Source: an uncultured Rhodospirillales bacterium
GTDB lineage: Bacteria > Pseudomonadota > Alphaproteobacteria > Acetobacterales > Acetobacteraceae
Direction of reading: 5' to 3'
Assembly: GCA_903845065.1 (NCBI GenBank)
Contig: CAIMWH010000376.1
Span: 1-35,265, forward strand
DNA: 35,265 nucleotides
The translations under genes and the position numbers were made by a program. The stretch's first letter is position 1. Every line of letters begins with the position of its first letter. The notes beneath the pieces were generated by a model. That model saw nothing but the letters and a program-made list of their open reading frames with translations, did not search any database and was not told the DNA's origin. Below are positions 8,644 to 16,417 of the stretch, piece by piece.

Positions 8644-9729
8644 ATGCACCGCGTCATCGCCCTCAGCCACGCCATAGCAACGGTATTCCTCGCCGCCATG
8701 TCCCTCGCCCCGATCTCCGCCGCCAGCGCCGCCGCCTACCCCGCCCCGCAGGAAGCCACCTGGACAGCGCGGGACTTCCGCTTCCACACCGGCGAAACCA
8801 TGGCCGAACTCCGCCTCGCCTACCGCACCATCGGCAACCCCGCCGGCGAGCCGGTGCTGGTGCTGCACGGCACCGCCGGCTCCGGCGCCGCGATGCTGAA
8901 CGACACCTTCGCCGGCGAACTCTTCGGCCCCGGCCAACCGCTCGATGCCGCCAAATACTTCATCATCCTGCCTGACGCCCTGGGCGCCGGAAAATCGGCC
9001 AAGCCGTCCGACGGCCTGCGCGCCAAATTCCCCGCCTACAACTATGACGACATGGTGCTGGCCCAGTACCGCCTGGTCACCGAAGGCCTCGGCATCCGCC
9101 ACCTCCGCCTGGTCATCGGCAACTCGATGGGCGGCATGCACACCTGGATCTGGGGCACCACCTACCCCGACGCCATGGACGCCCTCGTCCCCATGGCCTC
9201 CCAGCCCACCGAGATGTCATCGCGCAACTGGATGATGCGCCGCATGATCATCGATGGCATCCGCAACGATCCCGCCTGGAACGGCGGCAACTACACCGCC
9301 CAGCCGCAAGCCCTGAAGGCAATCAACGTCTTCTTCGGCATCGCCACCAGCGGCGGCACCCTGAACTACGCCACCCAGGCCCCCACCCGCGAAGCCGCCG
9401 ACAAACTGCTCGACGCCCGCCTCGCCGCCCCCTTCACCGCCGACGCCAACGACATCCTCTACCAATGGGACTCCTCGCGGGACTACAACCCCGCCCCGAA
9501 CCTGCCCCGCATCAAAGCCCCCCTGCTCGCCATCAACTCCGCCGATGACGAACGCAACCCGCCCGAAACCGGCATGATGACGCACGAGTTGGCCGCCGTC
9601 CCGGGCGCGCGGCTCTATCTCATCCCCGCCAGCACCCAAACGCAGGGGCATGGCACGACAGGCATGGCGAAGTTCTGGAAGCAGCAACTAGTCGAGTTTC
9701 TTCAGGGCGTGCCGTATCAGGCGAAGTGA
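8644..9729 (+). CDS. Secreted alpha/beta hydrolase of the homoserine O-acetyltransferase-like family
   Basis: A 361-residue protein with a signal peptide (residues 1 to about 30, ending AASAAA). The fold is that of MetX-like alpha/beta hydrolases: oxyanion strand LVLHGTAGSG, nucleophile elbow GNSMGG (Ser161), the acid in INSADDERN (Asp301 or 302) and His336 in QGHGTTG. True homoserine acetyltransferases are cytoplasmic; an exported copy is more likely a hydrolase or esterase of unknown substrate. No other methionine genes are near. ATG 8644 starts the signal peptide; AGGA lies upstream. Its 3' end is followed by the palindromic repeat at 9738. Confidence 0.85.
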   Translation: MHRVIALSHAIATVFLAAMSLAPISAASAAAYPAPQEATWTARDFRFHTGETMAELRLAYRTIGNPAGEPVLVLHGTAGSGAAMLNDTFAGELFGPGQPLDAAKYFIILPDALGAGKSAKPSDGLRAKFPAYNYDDMVLAQYRLVTEGLGIRHLRLVIGNSMGGMHTWIWGTTYPDAMDALVPMASQPTEMSSRNWMMRRMIIDGIRNDPAWNGGNYTAQPQALKAINVFFGIATSGGTLNYATQAPTREAADKLLDARLAAPFTADANDILYQWDSSRDYNPAPNLPRIKAPLLAINSADDERNPPETGMMTHELAAVPGARLYLIPASTQTQGHGTTGMAKFWKQQLVEFLQGVPYQAK

Positions 9730-9737
9730 AGGCAGGC

Positions 9738-9856
9738 GTTCTTTTTTGAAAAAAAGAACCAAAAAACTTTTGTCCGTTTGGCTTCACTGCCCTCACCGGA
9801 GAGAGCGGCGAAGCCATCGGATAAAAAGGTTTTTGCTTCTTTTTTCAAAAAGAAGC
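9738..9856. repeat. Palindromic intergenic repeat, copy A
   Basis: An AT-rich left arm (GTTCTTTTTTGAAAAAAAG at 9738 on, then CAAAAAACTTTT) is mirrored by an inverted right arm ending in a self-complementary unit at 9835-9856. In the middle, GGCTTC and GAAGCC frame a smaller GC-rich hairpin. Copy B at 24161-24275 has nearly the same arms with a more diverged centre. Both copies sit between convergent genes. The poly-T runs after stems on either strand fit a bidirectional transcription terminator; the repetition suggests a REP/MITE-like dispersed element. Confidence 0.85.
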
Positions 9857-9865
9857 GCTTCCTCC

Positions 9866-11437
9866 CTAAGCCAGCCTCACCCCCCAAGGATACGGCGCAA
9901 TCCCCGGCAAAACGCCCGTCAACCGCCGGTTGAACATCGTCTTGATGTAGAACTGCCCCAACGGAATCGTCGCGCACTCTTCCAGCGCCAACCGCCCCAA
10001 CTCCTGCGCCAGCCGCTTCTGCGCCGCCGGGTCGGTCGCCGCCAGCCAATCCTGTGTCAGCGCCTCCGCCTTCGCGCTCGTCCACCAGCCGAACCACCCG
10101 CTGGTGCCCCGCCCGCGTACCAACTCCGACACCGCCGGGCTTGACCACCCCGGCGCCGAACCGGTGGTGTGGAAAATACTCCAGCCGCCCTTCTCCACCG
10201 CCTCCCGGCTCGCACGGCGCTGCACCACGCTGCCCCAGTCGGTCTCCTGCAAATCCACATTCATCCCGATCCGCCGCAGCGTATCCGCCGTCATCTGCCC
10301 AAGCGGGCCGATATCGGGGAAATCCGTCGGATTGATGATCACCACCTTCTGCCCGGCATACCCCGCCGCCTTCAACGCCGCCCGCGCCGCATCGAGGTTC
10401 CCCGGCATCAGGTCCGGCTCGTCGCGATAATACGGCGTGGACTTCGCATAGAGAGACCGGCAGGTGGTCCACAACGAAGCATCATCGCCCCGCGCCGCCC
10501 GCATATAATCCTCCTGCACCACCGCGAGCCGCACCGCGGCGCGCAACGCCGGATCATTGAACGGCGGATGCAAATGATTGAGCCGCATGATCGCCAACCG
10601 CCCGGAATCATCGGCAATCTGACCGGTCAGCTTCGGGCTCTTGCCCAGCATGCCGAGCAGATCGGGCGCCGGCCGCTCCCACCAGTCCATCTCGCCCGCC
10701 ATCAGCGCCGCCGCCGCCGTCGCCGGATCGGGGATGATGGTCCACTCCACCCGGTCGAAATGCGCGATCTTCGCCCCGGTCGCCATATCCGGCGCCTCGG
10801 TGCGCGGCACATAGGCCGCGTTGCGCTCGTATACCACCCGGCTGCCCGAGTTGTATTCGGCCGCCACGAACTTGTACGGGCCGGACCCCACCATCTCCTT
10901 CACCTGCGTATTCGCATCCGTCAGCGCCAGGCGCTCCGGCATGATGAACGGCACCGAGGAGTCGGCCTTGCCCAGCGCATCCAGCATCAGCGGAAACGGC
11001 CGCGTCAGCCGGATTTCGAACGTGCGGTCATCCACCGCCTTCCAGCTTTCCGCCGCCGCCACCAGCAACTGCCCGAACCCGTCCCGCTTGCCCCAGCGCT
11101 GCGGGCTCGCGATGCAATCCACCGCCCGTACCGGCGTGCCGTCATGGAACGCCAGGCCTGGCCGCAGCCGGAACCGCCACGTCCGCCCATCCGCCGAAAC
11201 CTCATGCCCCTCCGCCATCTGCGGCTGTGGCACCATCTTGGCGTCGGTCGAATACAGCGTGTCGAACACATAGTAGCCGTGCCCGTTGGTCACCGTCGCC
11301 GTGGTCCAGATCGGGTCCAGCACGGTGAGGTTGGCCTGCGGGATGAACTTCAACGTCGAAGTCTTCGACGTCTGGGCGATCGCGGGGGCCGCCAAGGCCG
11401 CCCCCGCCGTCGCCAGCAGCGCGCGCCGGCGCATCAT
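9866..11437 (-). CDS. ABC transporter substrate-binding protein, family 5 (paralogue 1)
   Basis: A 523-residue periplasmic solute-binding protein of the DppA/OppA/NikA class (SBP_bac_5). It starts with an exported leader (MMRRRALLATAGAALAAPAIA). Family hallmarks are AEGHEVSADGRTWRFRLRPG followed by FHDGTP near residue 100, GSGPYKF near 175 and IPLGQF near the end. It is closely similar along its whole length to the gene just upstream and to the plus-strand copy at 13152, so the three arose by duplication. ATG 11437 overlaps the upstream stop in an ATGA arrangement. No permease or ATPase is nearby, so the ligand and partner transporter are unknown; peptides, opines and nickel are family possibilities. 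Confidence 0.88.
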   Translation of the reverse strand: MMRRRALLATAGAALAAPAIAQTSKTSTLKFIPQANLTVLDPIWTTATVTNGHGYYVFDTLYSTDAKMVPQPQMAEGHEVSADGRTWRFRLRPGLAFHDGTPVRAVDCIASPQRWGKRDGFGQLLVAAAESWKAVDDRTFEIRLTRPFPLMLDALGKADSSVPFIMPERLALTDANTQVKEMVGSGPYKFVAAEYNSGSRVVYERNAAYVPRTEAPDMATGAKIAHFDRVEWTIIPDPATAAAALMAGEMDWWERPAPDLLGMLGKSPKLTGQIADDSGRLAIMRLNHLHPPFNDPALRAAVRLAVVQEDYMRAARGDDASLWTTCRSLYAKSTPYYRDEPDLMPGNLDAARAALKAAGYAGQKVVIINPTDFPDIGPLGQMTADTLRRIGMNVDLQETDWGSVVQRRASREAVEKGGWSIFHTTGSAPGWSSPAVSELVRGRGTSGWFGWWTSAKAEALTQDWLAATDPAAQKRLAQELGRLALEECATIPLGQFYIKTMFNRRLTGVLPGIAPYPWGVRLA

Positions 11438-13005
11438 GCCGGCCTCACATTCCAGGAATACGGCGCCGCCCCCTGCATCACCCCGGTGATGGACTTGCGA
11501 TACGCCGTCTTGCCGAACCACTGCCCCACCGGCACGAACGGCACCTCGTCCATCGCATACCGCGCCAGCTCCTGCGCGATCATCTTCTGCCGCGCCGGAT
11601 CGGGCGCATCCAGCCAATCCTGCACCATCCCCTCCGCCTTCGGGCTATCCCACCAGCCGAACCAGCCGGCCGCGCCCTGCCCGCGAATAATCCCCGACGT
11701 CGCCGGGCTGTTGTACGCCGAAGCCGGCCCATAGGTATGGAACGCGCTCCAGCCGCCCTTCTCCACCGCCTCCCGGCTCGACCGGCGCTGGATCACCGTG
11801 CCCCAATCGGTCTCGACGAGTTCCACGTTCATCCCGATCTGCTTCAGCATATCCGCCGTCACCACGCCCAACGGATGGATCACCGCGAAATCCGTCGGGT
11901 TGATCACCACCACCTTGCCGCCGTTGTAGCCGGCCTCCTTCAACATCTTGCGCGCCGCCTCGAAATCGCCAGGCATCGCCGCCGGCAACTCGGTCTCGAA
12001 CGGCGTGGCGCACGGGAAGGTGCTATGGCACGTCCGCCACAGCGACTGGTCGTCCCCGAACGTCGCCCGCATGTAGTCATCCTGCCGCACCGCCATCCGC
12101 ACCGCGCGGCGCATCCGCACATCGTTGAACGGCGCCTGCAAATGGTTCAGCCGAATGAACGACAGCCGCCCCTGCGGATTGTCGATATCCAGTGTGATGT
12201 TGCGATCCTTCGCCAGCGTCGGCAGCAGGTCCGATAGCGGCTGCTCCCACCAATCCACCTCGCCGTTCTGCAACGCCGCCGCCGCCGTCGCCGCATCGGG
12301 GATGATGCGCCATTCGATGCGCGGAAAATGCGCGATCTTCGCCCCAGTGCCCCACACCGGCGCCTCCTGGCGCGGCACATACGCCTCGTTCTTCTCGTAC
12401 ACCGCCCGGCTGCCGGTGACGAACTCGTTGGCCACCCACTTGTACGGCCCGGAGCCCATCATCTCCGTCACCTGCGTATTCGGATCGGTCTTCGCCAGGC
12501 GCTCCGGCATCACGAACGGCAGCGAGCTGTCCGGCTTGCCGATCGCGTTCAGCAGCAGCGGGAACGGCTTCTTGAGCTTGATCTCGACGGTCTTGTCATC
12601 CTTGGCGCCGTAGCTCTCCGCCACCTTGTCGAGCAACTGCCCGAACGGCTCCTTCTTCGCCCAGCGCGCGATGGACGCCGCGGCATCCCGCGCCAGCACC
12701 GGCGAACCGTCATGGAATTTCAAGCCATCGCGCAGCCCGATATGCCAGGTCCGTCCATCCGGCGAAACCTCCGCCCCCGAGGCCATCTGCGGCTTCGGCA
12801 CCCCGTCCCCGGCCGCCGAATACAGCGTGTCGAACACGTTGTAGGCATGGTTGCAGGTCACGATCGCCGTCGTCAGGATCGGATCGAGCAACGTGAGATT
12901 CGCCTGCGGCACGAACCGCAACGTGGCCGTCTTGGCCGGCTGCGCCACGGCCGGCGCGGCAATGGCCGCGGCAGCGGCCCCCTTGAGCAGAACACGACGA
13001 CGCAT
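11434..13005 (-). CDS. ABC transporter substrate-binding protein, family 5 (paralogue 2)
   Basis: A 523-residue solute-binding protein with a twin-arginine-like or Sec leader (MRRRVLLKGAAAAAIAAPAVA). It has the same blocks as its neighbours: VSPDGRTWHIGLRDG, FHDGSPV, MGSGPYKW, NGEVDWWEQ and AVEKGGWSAFHT. GGGAG lies 8 bases before ATG 13005, which supports this start over the longer frame to 13134. The stop overlaps the next paralogue by four bases. The divergent promoter space to the third paralogue (13006-13151) holds two short palindromes, TCGCATGCGA at 13053 and GGCGG-AA-CCGCC at 13076, which could be operators. Substrate unknown. Confidence 0.9.
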   Translation of the reverse strand: MRRRVLLKGAAAAAIAAPAVAQPAKTATLRFVPQANLTLLDPILTTAIVTCNHAYNVFDTLYSAAGDGVPKPQMASGAEVSPDGRTWHIGLRDGLKFHDGSPVLARDAAASIARWAKKEPFGQLLDKVAESYGAKDDKTVEIKLKKPFPLLLNAIGKPDSSLPFVMPERLAKTDPNTQVTEMMGSGPYKWVANEFVTGSRAVYEKNEAYVPRQEAPVWGTGAKIAHFPRIEWRIIPDAATAAAALQNGEVDWWEQPLSDLLPTLAKDRNITLDIDNPQGRLSFIRLNHLQAPFNDVRMRRAVRMAVRQDDYMRATFGDDQSLWRTCHSTFPCATPFETELPAAMPGDFEAARKMLKEAGYNGGKVVVINPTDFAVIHPLGVVTADMLKQIGMNVELVETDWGTVIQRRSSREAVEKGGWSAFHTYGPASAYNSPATSGIIRGQGAAGWFGWWDSPKAEGMVQDWLDAPDPARQKMIAQELARYAMDEVPFVPVGQWFGKTAYRKSITGVMQGAAPYSWNVRPA

Positions 13006-13151
13006 TGTTGTTCTCCCTGAACCCTGTCGGGCAATCCTAACGCCATTGTCGATCGCATGCGAAGAGTGCCCGCTTGGCGGAACCGCCACGCCAGTACATC
13101 CTGCGGAAAGATGCGGCCCCAGAATGCCGCCCATACGGGAGACACAACGCC

Positions 13152-14744
13152 ATGACGCGCCTCCACCTACCCCGCCGCGCCCTCCTCACCGGCGCCGCCC
13201 TCGCCGCCACCCGCCCCGCCTACGCCCAGCGCCGAGACCCCAGGGTGCTGAAATTCATCCCCGCCGTCGGCCTCACCGTGCTTGACCCGATCTGGACCGC
13301 CTCCCTCGTTACCCTCAATCACGCCTACCACGTCTATGACACCCTCTACGGCATCGGCCAGGACCTCTCCCCCCGCCCGCAAATGGTCGCCGGCCACACC
13401 GTCTCGGATGACGGCCGCACCTGGAGCTTCAAGCTACGCGAAAACCTCTGGTTCCATGACGGCACCCCCGTCCTGGCGCGGGACGCCGCGGCCTCCATGC
13501 GCCGCTGGTGGAAGCGGGACTCCTTCGGCCAACTCGTCGCCGCCCTCGCCGACTCCCTCGAAGCCGCGGATGACCGCACCATCCGCCTCACCCTGAAAAA
13601 ACCCTTCCCCCATCTGCTCGATGCCCTCGCCCGCGTCGGCGCCCTCACCTGCTTCGTCATGCCCGAACGCTTCGCCAACACCGACCCCTACACCCCCGTG
13701 AAGGACGCCACCGGCAGCGGCCCCTACCGCTTCCTCCCCTCGGAATTCAACGCCGGCGGCTTCGTCGCCTATTCGAAGTTCGATCGCTACGTGCCCCGCT
13801 CCGAGCCCGCCGAACGCATCGCCGGCGGCAAGGTCGCCCATTTCGAGCGCATCGAATGGCACACCGTGCCTGACGCCTCCACCGCCGCCGCCGCCATGCA
13901 GAACGGCGAGATGGACTGGTGGGAATCGGTCCCCACTGACCTGCAGGAACTCCTGGTCAAATCGAAGGACGTCGCGCTGCAAGCCAAGGACCCGTACAAC
14001 TGGTACGGCATCGCCCGCTTCAACCTCACCCAGGCGCCGTTCAACAACCTGAAGCTGCGCCGCGCCGTGCTCGCCGCCGTCAACCAGGAAGACTACATGC
14101 GCGCCGCCTTCGGGGACACCAGCGAAGGCGTCTGGCGCACCTGCCGCGCCATGATGCCCTGCGGCGTCAAGGACGTCACCGAACTCGGCGCCGCCGACAT
14201 GCCTGGCCTCGATGTCGAAGCCGCCCGCAAAGCCGTCGCCGCCTCCGGCTACAACGGCGAACGCACCGTGGTGATGGCCCCCATGGACTACCCCCAACTC
14301 GGCGCCTTCGGCCACGTCACCGCCGACCTGTTCCGCCGCATCGGCATCAACGTCGATTTCCAGCCGATGGACTGGGGCACCATGATCCAGCGCACCGCCA
14401 ACCGCGAATCCGTGGAAAAAGGCGGCTGGAGCATGTTCCACACCTCGGGCTCGATGATCTCGATGACCAACCCGGCCCTCAACATGTACATCCGCGGCCA
14501 GGGCCAGAAAGGCTGGGTGGGCTGGTACGACAAGCCCGAAGTAGAAACCATCGCCCAGGAGTGGCTCGACACCAAACCCGACGAACCCCAGCGCGACCGC
14601 TTCGACCGCCTGCAACGCATCCTCTTCGCCGACCCGCCGCTGCTCCCCCTCGGCCAATACACCGTCTTCACCGCCCGCCGCCGTGACATCACCGGCATCC
14701 TCGACGGCTCCGCCTCCTACCCCTGGAACATCCGCCGCACGTAA
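13152..14744 (+). CDS. ABC transporter substrate-binding protein, family 5 (paralogue 3)
   Basis: A 530-residue solute-binding protein with an exported leader (LPRRALLTGAALAATRPAYA). Shared family blocks are VSDDGRTWSFKLREN, FHDGTPVLARDAAAS, GSGPYRFLPSEF, NGEMDWWES and VEKGGWSMFHTSG; the last three closely match the two divergent minus-strand copies. It is somewhat more diverged from those two than they are from each other, consistent with an older duplication. ATG 13152 has GGGAG about 10 bases upstream. As with the other two, no transporter membrane component is in the window. Confidence 0.9.
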   Translation: MTRLHLPRRALLTGAALAATRPAYAQRRDPRVLKFIPAVGLTVLDPIWTASLVTLNHAYHVYDTLYGIGQDLSPRPQMVAGHTVSDDGRTWSFKLRENLWFHDGTPVLARDAAASMRRWWKRDSFGQLVAALADSLEAADDRTIRLTLKKPFPHLLDALARVGALTCFVMPERFANTDPYTPVKDATGSGPYRFLPSEFNAGGFVAYSKFDRYVPRSEPAERIAGGKVAHFERIEWHTVPDASTAAAAMQNGEMDWWESVPTDLQELLVKSKDVALQAKDPYNWYGIARFNLTQAPFNNLKLRRAVLAAVNQEDYMRAAFGDTSEGVWRTCRAMMPCGVKDVTELGAADMPGLDVEAARKAVAASGYNGERTVVMAPMDYPQLGAFGHVTADLFRRIGINVDFQPMDWGTMIQRTANRESVEKGGWSMFHTSGSMISMTNPALNMYIRGQGQKGWVGWYDKPEVETIAQEWLDTKPDEPQRDRFDRLQRILFADPPLLPLGQYTVFTARRRDITGILDGSASYPWNIRRT

Positions 14745-14771
14745 AGCGCGCGAAGCAGGAAAAGCAGATCA

Positions 14772-14847
14772 ACCGCAGAGACGCAGAGACAGAGAGAAGA
14801 AAAGCTGCTGCTCCCCTTCCTTCTCCCTGCCTCTGTGTCTCCGTGGT
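14772..14847. repeat. Imperfect inverted repeat of the GAGACxCAGAG type
   Basis: The left arm at 14772-14799 (ACCGCAGAGACGCAGAGACA and onward) pairs with the right arm at 14820-14847 with about 23 of 28 matches. The purine-rich and pyrimidine-rich arms resemble the dispersed 'ACCACGGAGACACAGAG' repeats found in many unrelated bacteria. It lies between a solute-binding-protein gene and the thiolase, both on plus, and may act as a terminator for the former. Confidence 0.6.
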
Positions 14848-14940
14848 GAATCGTCCTGCTACGCGCCCGGCATGTGACAACCACCCCCCACCGCGCTAAC
14901 GTTCCCCAGGGGAACGCCCAATCAAAACGGAAAGATCATC

Positions 14941-16143
14941 ATGCGCGAAGCTGTCATCGTCTCCACCGCTCGCACGCCCATCGGCAAAGCCTTCCGCGGC
15001 GCCTTCAATGACACCCAGGCCCAGGCCCTCGGCGGCCACGCCATCGCCAACGCGGTCAGCCGCGCCGGGCTCGATCCCGCCGAAGTCGAAGACGTCATCA
15101 TGGGTTGCGCCCTCCAGCAAGGCTCCACCGGCAACAACGTCGGCCGCCAGTCCGCCATGCGCGCCGGCCTGCCGCAAACCGTCGCCGGCATGTCGATGGA
15201 CCGCCAATGCGCCTCCGGCCTGATGGCCATCGCCACCGCCGCCAAACAAGTCATCTTCGATGGCATGAACATCGCCGTCGGCGGCGGCGTCGAATCGGTC
15301 TCCCTAGTCCAGAACGACAAGATGAACCGCTTCCGCACCCAGGACCCCAAACTCGTCGAAACCCTCCCGGCCCTCTACATGAGCATGCTGGAAACCGCCG
15401 AAATCGTCGCCGAACGCTACGGCGTTAGCCGCGAAGCCCAGGACGCCTACGCCCTGCAATCCCAGCAGCGCACCGGCCAGGCCCAGGCCGACGGCCGCCA
15501 CAACGCCGAAATCGCCCCCATCACCACCGTGATGCAAGTTTTCGACAAAGCCACCAACACCTCCAGCCCGCGCGAAATCACCCTCTCGCTCGATGAAGGC
15601 AACCGCCCGCAAACCGTCCTCGGAGACCTCCAGAAACTCCAACCCGTCTTCAAAAACGGCATGCGCGTCGCCGAAGGCAAATACATCACCGCCGGCAACG
15701 CCTCCCAACTCTCCGATGGCGCCTCCGCCGCCGTCATCATGGAAGCCAAGGAAGCCGCCCGCCGCGGCCTCACGCCCCTCGGCGCCTACCGCGGCATGGC
15801 CGTCGCCGGCTGCGACCCCGCCGAAATGGGCATCGGCCCCGTCTTCGCCGTCCCCAAACTCCTCGCCCAACACGGCCTCAAAATCGACGACATCGGCATC
15901 TGGGAACTCAACGAAGCCTTCGCCAGCCAGGTCCTCTACTGCCGCGATCGCCTCGGCATCCCCAATGACCGCCTCAACGTCAGCGGCGGAGCCATCTCCA
16001 TCGGACACCCCTACGGAATGTCCGGCGCCCGTATGGCCGGCCACGTCCTCATCGAAGGCAAACGACGCGGCGCCAAATACGGCATCGTCACCATGTGCGT
16101 CGGCGGCGGCATGGGCGCCGCCGGGTTGTTCGAGATCTTCTGA
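14941..16143 (+). CDS. Acetyl-CoA acetyltransferase / thiolase family protein
   Basis: A 400-residue cytosolic thiolase, the family's usual length. Catalytic residues are all present: acyl-accepting Cys90 in DRQCASG, His356 in [11 protein letters not shown], and Cys386 in MCVGGGMG. The opening [19 protein letters not shown] is typical. Such enzymes condense two acetyl-CoA (PHB or ketogenic pathway) or cleave 3-ketoacyl-CoA (beta-oxidation); no phaB, hydratase or dehydrogenase is adjacent to decide which. The position of the penultimate motifs fits both AtoB/PhaA and FadA-like groups. ATG 14941 follows GGAAAG by 7 bases. Its stop lies exactly at the left edge of the 277-bp palindrome. Confidence 0.92.
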   Translation: MREAVIVSTARTPIGKAFRGAFNDTQAQALGGHAIANAVSRAGLDPAEVEDVIMGCALQQGSTGNNVGRQSAMRAGLPQTVAGMSMDRQCASGLMAIATAAKQVIFDGMNIAVGGGVESVSLVQNDKMNRFRTQDPKLVETLPALYMSMLETAEIVAERYGVSREAQDAYALQSQQRTGQAQADGRHNAEIAPITTVMQVFDKATNTSSPREITLSLDEGNRPQTVLGDLQKLQPVFKNGMRVAEGKYITAGNASQLSDGASAAVIMEAKEAARRGLTPLGAYRGMAVAGCDPAEMGIGPVFAVPKLLAQHGLKIDDIGIWELNEAFASQVLYCRDRLGIPNDRLNVSGGAISIGHPYGMSGARMAGHVLIEGKRRGAKYGIVTMCVGGGMGAAGLFEIF

Positions 16144-16417
16144 ACCCGGAAGGCAGAAGCGGAAGGCAAAGCAAGGCCAGGGCTCTGCCCTGAACCCGCT
16201 GGGGGATGATCCCCCAGCCCCCATCCGTTTAAGTAAGAGGCTCTGATACTATGAGGGGGGCGCTACTCGGTGGTTGGAACCATCGAGTAGCGCCCCCCTC
16301 ATAGTATCAGAGCATTCCTTGCCTAAGCGGAAGAGGTCCAGGGGCTCGGCCCCTGGTGGGGTCGAGGGGCAAAGCCCCCGCCTTGCCTTCCCTTTCCGCC
16401 TCCGCCCCCCGGGTTCA
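16141..16417. repeat. 277-bp nested palindrome filling a convergent intergenic region
   Basis: The core is a 34-bp inverted repeat (16240-16273 and 16280-16313, one mismatch, 6-base loop TTGGAA). Outside it the two halves continue to mirror each other imperfectly: hairpins at 16178-16192 and 16198-16218 on the left correspond to those at 16366-16378 and 16338-16356 on the right. The outermost bases, TGAACCCGG on each strand, include the stop codons of both flanking genes. It looks like two inverted copies of one ~135-bp repeat. A bidirectional terminator or a MITE-like element are both possible; there is no U-tract after the core stem. Confidence 0.85.

Noticed and set aside
9746-10144. Apparent small Lys/Phe-rich proteins (KKRFFLKKEAKTF type) at both palindromic repeats
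   Set aside because: They are translations of repeat arms, with no ribosome site of their own.
16141-16417. CRISPR array or tRNA in the structured intergenic region
   Set aside because: There are no regularly spaced direct repeats and no cloverleaf; the symmetry is purely inverted.
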